NCBI GenBank assembly: GCA_026785795.1
Contig: JAJAZJ010000216.1
Coordinates: 1 to 13,887 of the forward strand
Direction of reading: 5' to 3'
Origin: Pseudoxanthomonas sp.
GTDB taxonomy: Bacteria; Pseudomonadota; Gammaproteobacteria; Xanthomonadales; Xanthomonadaceae
DNA: 13,887 nt
A model generated the notes under the pieces. That model was not told the DNA's origin, made no database searches, and saw only the letters and a list, made by a program, of their open reading frames with translations. The translations under genes were made by a program, and so were the position numbers. Every line of letters begins with the position of its first letter. Position 1 is the stretch's first letter. Positions 1-6,207 of the stretch are shown here, piece by piece.

Positions 1-95
1 ATCCCTTGCACCCGGCTTAACCCCGCCAAACGAAGGGTACTGCCCCCGCGGTAAAACGGCGGCCGGTTGGGTGCCGGGCGGGGGGTGGCGGGGGT
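1..95. other. Intergenic DNA beyond the ftsZ terminator, no gene seen
   Basis: This short GC-rich stretch lies beyond the transcription stop that follows ftsZ. I see no start codon with a ribosome binding site and no convincing promoter hexamers on either strand. In many proteobacteria lpxC follows ftsZ, so on the minus strand this could be the start of an lpxC upstream region. That is inference from gene order only; no lpxC coding sequence is present. Confidence 0.3.
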
Positions 96-119
96 AAAAA
101 ATCGCCCGGGCCGCCGGGC
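96..119 (-). terminator. Rho-independent terminator downstream of ftsZ
   Basis: On the minus strand a GC-only hairpin (GCCCGG, 4-nt loop, CCGGGC; + strand arms 104-109 and 114-119) is followed, one base pair further on, by GATTTTTT, a T6 run at 96-101. A GC stem followed by a U tract is the classical intrinsic terminator layout. It lies about 75-100 nt past the ftsZ stop and is correctly oriented to end the dcw transcript. The stem is only 6 bp but neighbouring GC bases allow alternative pairings. Termination itself is inferred. Confidence 0.65.
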
Positions 120-158
120 CCCGGCAGCAAGGTGACAGGACACGTGGTTTGCATGCGC

Positions 159-187
159 TGCCGCCAGCCCGGCGAGGGCTGGCGGCA
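159..187 (-). terminator. Strong stem-loop immediately after ftsZ stop
   Basis: A perfect 12-bp inverted repeat (TGCCGCCAGCCC at 159-170, its complement at 176-187) with a 5-nt loop begins 6 nt past the ftsZ stop codon. It is the strongest hairpin near the end of the operon. No T run follows on the minus strand, so it may act as an mRNA 3'-end stabiliser or an attenuating structure and leave termination to the U-tract hairpin at 96-119. The structure is seen directly; its role is inferred. Confidence 0.6.
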
Positions 188-193
188 TTGCGG

Positions 194-1414
194 TCAGTCC
201 GCCTGGCGACGCAGGAAGGCGGGGATATCCAGGTAGTCGCTGGGCAGCTCGGCGGCCAAGGCTGCCGGCGAGGAGATCGCGGCAGGCTCTTCGCTGCCGC
301 GGCGCAGGCCCATGCCCGGATTTGCGATGGCGTCCATGCCGGCGTTGGCGTCGTAGGCCATGCCGGTGGTGCCGTCACGCACCAGCTTGATCGGGGCGCG
401 CATCGGCTGGCGCAGCTCGTCACCACGGCCGATCGGCTGGCGTGCCACTACGTTGCGGTTGAGGCCGGTGGCGACCACGGTGACCCGCACCTCGTCCTGC
501 ATGTCCGGATCCAGCACGGTGCCCAGCACCACGGTCGCGTCTTCGGCAGCGAAGCCTTCGATGGTGCGGCCCACTTCGTCGAACTCGGCCATGGTGAAGT
601 CCGGGCCGGCGGTGATGTTGACCAGGATGCCGTTGGCACCGGACAGGTTGACGTCGTCCAGCAGCGGATTCTGGATGGCCGCTTCGGCAGCGGCCTGGGC
701 GCGGTCGTCGCCGCGTGCCGAACCGGTGCCCATCATGGCCAGGCCCATCTCGCTCATCACCGTGCGCACGTCGGCGAAGTCCACGTTGATCAGGCCCGGG
801 CGCACGATCAGGTCGGCGATGCCCTGCACGGCGCCGAGCAGCACGTCGTTGGCGGCGCGGAAAGCCTGGATCATGGTCGCGTTGCGGCCCAGCACGGTGA
901 TCAGCTTTTCATTGGGGATGGTGATCAGCGAATCGCAGTGGTGGCTGAGCTCCTCGATGCCCTTCAGCGCAACCTGCATGCGCCGGCGGCCTTCGAACGG
1001 GAACGGCTTGGTGACCACGGCCACGGTCAGGATGCCCATCTCCTTGGCGAGCTGTGCAACCACCGGCGCTGCGCCGGTACCGGTACCGCCACCCATGCCG
1101 GCGGTGATGAACACCATGTCCGCGCCGTCGAGCGCGGCGATGATGCGTTCGCGGTCCTCCAGTGCGGCCTGGCGGCCGACTTCGGGGTTGGCGCCTGCGC
1201 CCAGGCCCTTGGTCACGTTGCCGCCCAGCTGCAGCTGGGTCTTGGCACCGCAGCTGTTGATGGCCTGCGAGTCGGTGTTGGCGGTGATGAACTCAACGCC
1301 CTCCACGCTGCTGCTGACCATGTGCGCGACCGCATTGCCGCCGCCGCCGCCCACGCCGATGACCTTGATCACCGCGTTGGGAGCCATTCTTTCCACCAGT
1401 TCGAAATGTGCCAT
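194..1414 (-). CDS. ftsZ: Cell division protein FtsZ
   Basis: FtsZ is the tubulin-like GTPase that polymerises at midcell into the Z ring and recruits the divisome. The 406-residue protein has the usual length and is complete. Visible motifs are the N-terminal [10 protein letters not shown] nucleotide-binding loop (about 20-29), GAGANPEVG (72-80), the tubulin signature GMGGGTGTG (106-114), and the T7 loop NVDFAD (210-215), whose Asp residues complete the GTPase site of the next subunit. A variable linker leads to the conserved tail [14 protein letters not shown] (393-406), the docking peptide for FtsA and ZipA. The start is supported by an AAAGGA ribosome site 8 nt upstream. It is the last gene of the cluster and the only one separated from its predecessor, by 245 bp largely filled by a heptamer repeat element. 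Terminator-like hairpins follow. Confidence 0.98.
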   Translation of the reverse strand: MAHFELVERMAPNAVIKVIGVGGGGGNAVAHMVSSSVEGVEFITANTDSQAINSCGAKTQLQLGGNVTKGLGAGANPEVGRQAALEDRERIIAALDGADMVFITAGMGGGTGTGAAPVVAQLAKEMGILTVAVVTKPFPFEGRRRMQVALKGIEELSHHCDSLITIPNEKLITVLGRNATMIQAFRAANDVLLGAVQGIADLIVRPGLINVDFADVRTVMSEMGLAMMGTGSARGDDRAQAAAEAAIQNPLLDDVNLSGANGILVNITAGPDFTMAEFDEVGRTIEGFAAEDATVVLGTVLDPDMQDEVRVTVVATGLNRNVVARQPIGRGDELRQPMRAPIKLVRDGTTGMAYDANAGMDAIANPGMGLRRGSEEPAAISSPAALAAELPSDYLDIPAFLRRQAD

Positions 1415-1422
1415 GTCTGCTG

Positions 1423-1428
1423 TCCTTT
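1423..1428 (-). promoter_or_regulatory. ftsZ ribosome binding site
   Basis: The minus strand reads AAAGGA with 8 nt to the ATG at 1414. This is a good Shine-Dalgarno match. Because ftsZ is the only gene here not overlapped by the preceding one, it needs an independent site. It lies just outside the inner end of the repeat element that starts at 1439, so strong folding of that element could affect access to it (inference). Confidence 0.75.
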
Positions 1429-1438
1429 TATTAGTGCC

Positions 1439-1651
1439 GGGATTGGGGATTCGGGATTGGGGATTGGGGAAATCGCGTTTCCTTGTCCCGTTCCGTCACC
1501 TGCCGCCGACGTTTATGGTGTGCTTCGGTTTTTTTAGTTCGTGTAGCTCAAGCCATTCCCTCGCCGCCCTCTTCAGCCCTCCGCTCTCCGCTCTTTTCTA
1601 TTCCGAATCCCTAATCCCGAATCCCCAATCCCGAATCCCGAATCCCGAATC
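1439..1651. repeat. Inverted heptamer-array element 1, ftsA-ftsZ intergenic
   Basis: On the + strand the left arm has four perfect tandem heptamers, GGGATTG, GGGATTC, GGGATTG, GGGATTG (1439-1466), plus GGGA. After a core of about 134 bp the right arm carries six inverted heptamers, GAATCCC, TAATCCC, GAATCCC, CAATCCC, GAATCCC, GAATCCC (1605-1646), plus a partial unit. The arms are complementary over about 30 nt in several registers, so DNA or RNA could form a long hairpin. The core is richer in A/T than the genes around it (T-rich tracts near 1529-1535) and holds no ORF of note. The element starts about 9 nt past the ftsA stop, separated from it by an A8 run on the + strand (1652-1659), and fills most of the ftsZ leader. 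Related elements are at 2922-3069 and 6231-6380. Confidence 0.92.
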
Positions 1652-1659
1652 AAAAAAAA

Positions 1660-2895
1660 TCAAAACTCCCCCCGGTACCTGTTCTTCAACTTGTTGAACA
1701 GGCTGCCCGCCTTGCCGGTAGGCAGCGACGGGCGCCGTGGATGTTCGATCTGGCTGCCCATCAGCAGCAGGCCCACGCCGGTGGCGTGGACCGGATTGCC
1801 GACCACTTCGCCCAGCCCGGTGACGTGCTGCGGGATGCCGATGCGCACCGGCATCTGCAGCATTTCCTCGGCCAGCTCCACCACGCCCTCCATCTTCGAG
1901 GCGCCGCCGGTCAGCACCATGCCGGCGCTCACGCGCTCCTCGTAGCCGGAGCGACGCAGCTCGGCCTGCACCATCTCGAAGATTTCCTCGTAGCGCTGCT
2001 GCACGGCCTGGGCCAGCGAATGACGCGGCATCCGCCGCGGCGGACGATCGCCCACGCTGGGCACCTGGATGCTTTCCTCGGCGGTTGCCATCTGCGCCAG
2101 CGCGCAGGCATAGCGGACCTTTATCTGCTCGGCCTCGGGCGTGGGCGTGCGCAGCATGTGGGCGATGTCGTTGGTGACCTGGTCGCCGGCGATCGGCAGC
2201 GATGCGGTGTGGCAGATCGCGCCCTGCACGTACACGGCCAGGTCGGTGGTGCCGGCACCCATGTCCACCAGCACCACGCCCAGCTCGCGCTCGTCCGGGG
2301 TCAGCACGGCGATGCTGGAGGCCAGCGGCGACAGGATCAGGTCATCGATCTGCAGCCCGCAGCGCTGCACGCACTTGCTGATGTTGGCGGCGGCCGACTG
2401 CGCGCAGAACACCAGGTGCGCGTCCACCTCCAGGCGCACGCCGGTCATGCCCACCGGGTTGCGGATACCTTCCTGCGAGTTGTCCACCTTGTACTCGCGC
2501 GGCTGCGCGTGGAGGATCTTCTGGTCGGCGGGGATGGCCACGGCCTTGGCCGCTTCCAGCACCCGGTCCAGGTCGCCCCAGGTCACTTCGCCGTCGCGGA
2601 TCGGCACGATGCCGGGCGAGTTCTTGCACTGCACGTGCGCCCCGGAGATGGAGGCGTAGACCGAACGGATCTCGCAGCCTGCCATCAGCTCGGCCTCCTC
2701 CACCGCACGCTGGATGGACTGCACGGTGGATTCGATGTCCACCACCACGCCGCGCTTGAGCCCGCGCGATTCGTGCGAGCCGATGCCGATCACTTCGATC
2801 GGATTGCCCGGCGAATACTCGCCGACCAGCGCGGTGACCTTGGAGGTGCCGATGTCGAGGCCGACGATCAGCGATTTGTCGCCCTTGCGATTCAT
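1660..2895 (-). CDS. ftsA: Cell division protein FtsA
   Basis: FtsA is the actin-like ATPase that tethers FtsZ filaments to the inner membrane and recruits later divisome proteins. The 411-residue product is full length. It has the phosphate-1 loop GLDIGTSK (about 12-19), the FtsA-specific 1C domain in the region after it, the phosphate-2 motif LVDMGAGTTDL, the adenosine motif VLTGGASKMEG, and a C-terminal amphipathic membrane-targeting helix in SLFNKLKNRYRGEF. The ATG at 2895 overlaps the ftsQ stop as ATGA. A longer open frame runs upstream to 3081 but only reads through repeat DNA and carries no FtsA homology. No Shine-Dalgarno is visible before this ATG (the upstream minus-strand sequence is pyrimidine-rich), unlike most neighbours, so its translation probably depends on coupling to ftsQ. 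Confidence 0.97.
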   Translation of the reverse strand: MNRKGDKSLIVGLDIGTSKVTALVGEYSPGNPIEVIGIGSHESRGLKRGVVVDIESTVQSIQRAVEEAELMAGCEIRSVYASISGAHVQCKNSPGIVPIRDGEVTWGDLDRVLEAAKAVAIPADQKILHAQPREYKVDNSQEGIRNPVGMTGVRLEVDAHLVFCAQSAAANISKCVQRCGLQIDDLILSPLASSIAVLTPDERELGVVLVDMGAGTTDLAVYVQGAICHTASLPIAGDQVTNDIAHMLRTPTPEAEQIKVRYACALAQMATAEESIQVPSVGDRPPRRMPRHSLAQAVQQRYEEIFEMVQAELRRSGYEERVSAGMVLTGGASKMEGVVELAEEMLQMPVRIGIPQHVTGLGEVVGNPVHATGVGLLLMGSQIEHPRRPSLPTGKAGSLFNKLKNRYRGEF

Positions 2896-3764
2896 GATGG
2901 GGTGCCAAGTGGGGAAAGGCTGGGAATGGGGAATCGAGAATCGGGATTCGGGATTCGGGATTCGGGAATGGGAAAAGCAGCGGGTCGGCTGAGCGCGGCG
3001 GCTGCCGGGGGCGGCATTGGCGGCACCGCTGGCTCTTCCACAACTCCCGAATCCCGAATCCCGATTTCCGCATCCGCCCAAAAAAGGGCGAATCCATTGG
3101 TGTACCGCAGGTCCGCGCGCTGCAGGGCGTGCGGGTCGCGGGCCAGCAGCTGCGGCAGCATGCGCACGAAGCGCTGCAGGCGCGGGCGGGCATCGGCGCG
3201 GCCGATGACCACCCGCGTGCCGCTGTCCAGCGCCAGCGACCAGCTGCCGCGGCGATCCATGCCCAGTGATTCGACGCGCAGGCCCAGCGGCGCGAACAGC
3301 TCGCGCGATTCGTTGTAAAGCGCCACCACTTCCTGCACCTGAGTATCCGGGCCGGCGAGCTGCGGCAGGCCGTCGATCGCAAGCCCCTCGGGAATCGGGA
3401 ACAGCCGGCCCTGCTGCGACAGCAGGCGGTCGGCGCCCCAGCGTGCGAACGGCTTGTGTTCGGTGACCTCGACTTCAATCACGTCGGGCCAGCGCTTGCG
3501 CACTTCGGCGCGCTCCACCCACGGCAGTTTTTCCACTGCGTCCTGCGCGGCCTGCAGCCGCACCGCGAAGAATCCCTGCCCCGCATACGGCAGCACCGCG
3601 GCGCGCAGCTGCTGCGGGTCAACGCGCTCAAACTCACCGTGCACGCGCAGCTTGGTCAGCGGCCAGCGATCGGCGCCAATCCAGCCGTTGACCACTGCCA
3701 CGACCGGCAGCGCGACCAGGGCCAGGGCCAGCAGCCAGGCGAACAGGCGCAGGGCGGCGTTCAT
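2892..3764 (-). CDS. ftsQ: Cell division protein FtsQ with repeat-encoded C-terminal tail
   Basis: FtsQ is the bitopic inner-membrane divisome protein that, with FtsB and FtsL, links early and late division proteins. Of 290 residues, about 7-27 form a single transmembrane helix after a very short cytoplasmic end. A POTRA domain follows (about 36-104, including [19 protein letters not shown]), then the periplasmic beta domain, ending at [12 protein letters not shown] (218-229), equivalent to the E. coli FtsB-binding end. Residues 233-290 are foreign-looking: EIGIRDSG, a Pro/Ala-rich middle, then [18 protein letters not shown]. They are translated from repeat element 2. The start at 3764 overlaps the ddlB stop (ATGA) and has an AGGAGA site 7 nt upstream; an earlier in-frame Met at 3809 lies inside ddlB and was not used. 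The ftsA overlap is intact despite the insertion. Confidence 0.93.
   Translation of the reverse strand: MNAALRLFAWLLALALVALPVVAVVNGWIGADRWPLTKLRVHGEFERVDPQQLRAAVLPYAGQGFFAVRLQAAQDAVEKLPWVERAEVRKRWPDVIEVEVTEHKPFARWGADRLLSQQGRLFPIPEGLAIDGLPQLAGPDTQVQEVVALYNESRELFAPLGLRVESLGMDRRGSWSLALDSGTRVVIGRADARPRLQRFVRMLPQLLARDPHALQRADLRYTNGFALFWADAEIGIRDSGVVEEPAVPPMPPPAAAALSRPAAFPIPESRIPNPDSRFPIPSLSPLGTPS
2922..3069. repeat. Inverted heptamer-array element 2, inside the 3' end of ftsQ
   Basis: A 7-bp periodicity runs from 2922 to 2970: GGGAATG, GGGAATC, GAGAATC, three perfect GGGATTC units (2943-2963), then GGGAATG. A GC-rich core of about 70 bp follows, then the inverted arm with two perfect GAATCCC units (3049-3062) flanked by degenerate ones (3042-3048, 3063-3069). 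The element lies wholly inside ftsQ and encodes residues 233 to about 281 with no stop codon. The core ends look related to the arms of the other elements: GGGAAAAGC at 2970-2978 and GCTCTTCC at 3032-3039 are near complements and extend the stem. The more degenerate units suggest it is older than element 1 (inference). Confidence 0.9.
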
Positions 3765-4762
3765 CGTCCCGTCTCCTGCGCGAGGGTGGTTTCGAGGATT
3801 CGCCAGCACAGCGTCTGGAAATCCAGGCCGGCCTGCTGCGCCGCCTTCGGCACCAGCGAATGGCTGGTCATGCCGGGCGCGGTGTTGACCTCCAGCAGCT
3901 GGAACGCGCCGGTGGCGCGGTCACGCATCACGTCCACCCTGCCCCAGCCGCGGCAGCCTGCGGCCTGGAACGCCGCCAGCGACAGGCGGCCTATCTGGTC
4001 TTCCTCCTGACCGTCCAGGCCAGGACACAGGTATTGGGTGTCATCGGCCTTGTATTTGGCGTGATAGTCGTACCACTGGCCCTTGGGCACGATGCGGATC
4101 GACGGCAGCGCTATGTCGCCGAGTATGGAAACGGTCAGCTCATCGCCTTCGATCAGCTGCTCCATCAGCAGCTCGCCGTCGTAGCGTGCGGCCAGGTCAA
4201 CCGCAGCGGCCAGGTCGCTTTCCGCAAACACCCGGGTCACGCCCACGCTGGAGCCTTCGTTGGCCGGCTTCACGATCACCGGCAGCCCCAGCTGGCTCGC
4301 GGCCGCGTACACGTCCGCGCCCGCGACATTCGCACCTGCCTTTGCTGCGTCGCCCGGCATCAATCGCACATAGCGCGGCGTGGGCAGGCCCAGCGCAAGC
4401 CAGACCTGTTTGGTCCGCACCTTGTCCATGCTCAAGGCCGAGCCCAGCACGTTCGAGCCGGTATACGGAATGGCGAAAGCTTCGAGCAGCCCCTGCACCA
4501 CGCCGTCCTCACCGCCGCCCTTGTGCCCATGCAGGATGTTGAACACGCGGTCGAACTGCTTCTGCACCAGCGCCGCGGCCAGCGCCGGAATGCCGTCGAC
4601 CGCTTCCGCATCCACGCCGCGCGCGCGCAGTCCCTGCAGCACGTTGCCGCCGGAATCCAGCGAGACCTCGCGCTCGCTGGAGGTGCCGCCCAGCAGCACG
4701 GCCACGCGGCCAAACACGGCCGGGTCGGTGCTGCGCAGCGGTGGGAATGCGAACGGGCTCAT
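3761..4762 (-). CDS. ddlB: D-alanine--D-alanine ligase
   Basis: This ATP-grasp enzyme joins two D-Ala in the cytoplasm to make the dipeptide that MurF adds to the peptidoglycan precursor. The 333-residue protein is slightly longer than E. coli DdlB, with a short N-terminal extension. Visible are [13 protein letters not shown] with the catalytic-type Glu at 30, the [11 protein letters not shown] loop, [15 protein letters not shown], the ATP-grasp P-loop region EGSSVGV, YDYHAKY with the omega-loop Tyr/Lys, and the C-terminal metal/substrate motif [13 protein letters not shown]. The active-site loop contains Tyr (YDYHAKY), as in D-Ala-D-Ala ligases, so there is no sign of a D-Ala-D-Lac (vancomycin-resistance) enzyme. 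It starts inside the murC stop (ATGA, 4759-4762) and ends in the same way over ftsQ. Confidence 0.96.
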   Translation of the reverse strand: MSPFAFPPLRSTDPAVFGRVAVLLGGTSSEREVSLDSGGNVLQGLRARGVDAEAVDGIPALAAALVQKQFDRVFNILHGHKGGGEDGVVQGLLEAFAIPYTGSNVLGSALSMDKVRTKQVWLALGLPTPRYVRLMPGDAAKAGANVAGADVYAAASQLGLPVIVKPANEGSSVGVTRVFAESDLAAAVDLAARYDGELLMEQLIEGDELTVSILGDIALPSIRIVPKGQWYDYHAKYKADDTQYLCPGLDGQEEDQIGRLSLAAFQAAGCRGWGRVDVMRDRATGAFQLLEVNTAPGMTSHSLVPKAAQQAGLDFQTLCWRILETTLAQETGR

Positions 4763-6207
4763 GTGCTGCTGTCGTCCTCGAAGCCGCTGTTGGCGATCTG
4801 TTGCGCCACCTGACCGATGTCGCCCGCACCCATAAGCAGCAGCAGGTCGCCGTCCTGGAGCACGTTGCTGAGCACCGCAGCCAGATCCGACACCTGCCCA
4901 ACCACGACCGGCTCGTTGCGGCCGCGCGCGCGGATGGCGCGGGCCAGGGATTTCGCGTCTGCGCCGGCGATCGGGGCTTCGCCCGCCGGATAGACTTCGC
5001 TCAACACCAGCGCATCCACCTCCGACAGCACCGCGGCGAACTCATCGAACTGGTCGCGGGTGCGGCTGTATCGATGCGGCTGGAAGGCCACCACCAGGCG
5101 CTTGTGCGGCCAGCCGCCGCGCGCTGCGGCGAACACGGCGGCCAGCTCGCGCGGATGGTGGCCGTAGTCATCCACAACGTGCACGCGCGCGCCGCTGGCG
5201 GTGGTGAACTCGCCCAACTCGTTGAAACGCCGGCCAATGCCGGAGAACTTGCGCAGCGCGCTGGCGATGTGTTCCGGGCGGACGCCCAGCTGCCAACCGA
5301 TCGCAGCCGCGGCCAGCGCGTTCTGCACGTTGTGCAGCCCGGGCAAGGCCAGGGTCACGTCCACCTGGGTGTCTTCAGGCAGGCGCAGGGTGAAGTGCAT
5401 GCGCCCGCCCTGCTGGGTAACCGCCTCGGCACGCACGTCGGCATTCGCGGCAAAGCCATAGCTCATCACGTGGCGCGGCGTATCCGCGGCCAGCGCGGCC
5501 ACTTCCGGATCGTCGATGCACAGCACCGCCAGCCCGTAGAACGGCAGGCGCTGCAGGAACTCGGCGAACGCGGCCTGGAGCTTGGCAAAATCGTTGTCGT
5601 AGTTTTCCAGATGGTCGGCGTCGATGTTGGTGATCACCGCCATCAGCGGATTCAGGCGCAGGAAGCTGCGGTCGCTTTCGTCGGCCTCGGCCACCAGCCA
5701 CTGGCCGTCGCCCAGCTTGGCGTTGGCGCCGGCGGCCAGCAGCTGCCCGCCGATGACGAAGGTTGGATCCATGCCGCCCTCGCTCAGCACCGCCGCGGTC
5801 AGGCTGGTGGTGGTGGTCTTGCCGTGGGTGCCGGCCACCGCGATGCCGCGACGGAAGCGCATCAGCTCGGCCAGCATTGCGGCGCGCGCCACGATCGGGA
5901 TGCGCTGTGAGCGGGCTTCCATCAGCTCCGGGTTGTCGTGGCGGATCGCGCTGGAGAAGACCACGCAGTCCGTGCCCAGCACGTTGGCCGCGTTGTGGCC
6001 GCGCATCACGCGCGCGCCCAGCGAGGCGAGGCGACGGGTGGCGGCGTTTTCGGCGCTGTCCGAGCCGGACACTTCGTAGCCCAGCGTGCACAGGACTTCG
6101 GCAATGCCGCTCATGCCCGAGCCGCCGATGCCGACGAAGTGCACGCGACGGAACTCCTCGGCCAGATTGCCGGTGTGCTGCAGCCGACGCTCACGGGCGG
6201 ACGCCAT
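4759..6207 (-). CDS. murC: UDP-N-acetylmuramate--L-alanine ligase MurC
   Basis: MurC is the ATP-dependent ligase that adds L-Ala to UDP-MurNAc, the first amino acid of the stem peptide. The 482 residues match the family length. Visible are the Rossmann-type UDP-binding loop [15 protein letters not shown] (25-39), the Mur ligase P-loop GTHGKTTTT (126-134), the EADESD segment (174-179), [10 protein letters not shown], and the C-terminal [10 protein letters not shown]. Residue 180 after EADESD is Arg, where I recall Gly or Ala in proteobacterial MurC. The ATG at 6207 shares a base with the murG stop (TGATG). A GTG directly before it at 6210 would give a GTGA overlap and sits 7 nt from the CAGGAG site, so either start is possible. 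DdlB follows with an ATGA overlap. Confidence 0.96.
   Translation of the reverse strand: MASARERRLQHTGNLAEEFRRVHFVGIGGSGMSGIAEVLCTLGYEVSGSDSAENAATRRLASLGARVMRGHNAANVLGTDCVVFSSAIRHDNPELMEARSQRIPIVARAAMLAELMRFRRGIAVAGTHGKTTTTSLTAAVLSEGGMDPTFVIGGQLLAAGANAKLGDGQWLVAEADESDRSFLRLNPLMAVITNIDADHLENYDNDFAKLQAAFAEFLQRLPFYGLAVLCIDDPEVAALAADTPRHVMSYGFAANADVRAEAVTQQGGRMHFTLRLPEDTQVDVTLALPGLHNVQNALAAAAIGWQLGVRPEHIASALRKFSGIGRRFNELGEFTTASGARVHVVDDYGHHPRELAAVFAAARGGWPHKRLVVAFQPHRYSRTRDQFDEFAAVLSEVDALVLSEVYPAGEAPIAGADAKSLARAIRARGRNEPVVVGQVSDLAAVLSNVLQDGDLLLLMGAGDIGQVAQQIANSGFEDDSST

Noticed and set aside
1-95. lpxC coding sequence after ftsZ
   Set aside because: Expected from gene order in related bacteria, but no LpxC start or reading frame is visible in these bases.
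149-1537. Long open frames on the + strand opposite ftsZ (and similar ones opposite ftsA, murC, murE and others)
   Set aside because: They are antisense shadows produced by high-GC codon bias. The products are His/Gln/Arg-rich with no recognisable domain, and the minus-strand genes are unambiguous.
1471-1604. Sigma-70 promoter for ftsZ in the element core
   Set aside because: TTGAGC at 1546-1551 and CATAAA at 1512-1517 on the minus strand are possible hexamers but their spacing (28 nt) is wrong. No convincing pair was found, so no promoter is called.
1439-1651. CRISPR array
   Set aside because: The units are 7 bp, directly abutting and degenerate, with no spacers, and the array reverses orientation in the middle. 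This is not a CRISPR layout.
2896-3081. N-terminal extension of FtsA starting at 3081
   Set aside because: The added residues are translated repeat DNA and core in a second open frame; real FtsA homology begins at the Met coded at 2895, which also overlaps the ftsQ stop.
3765-3809. Upstream FtsQ start at 3809
   Set aside because: It lies inside ddlB, has no better ribosome site, and lacks family similarity; the ATG at 3764 has AGGAGA at good spacing and an ATGA overlap.
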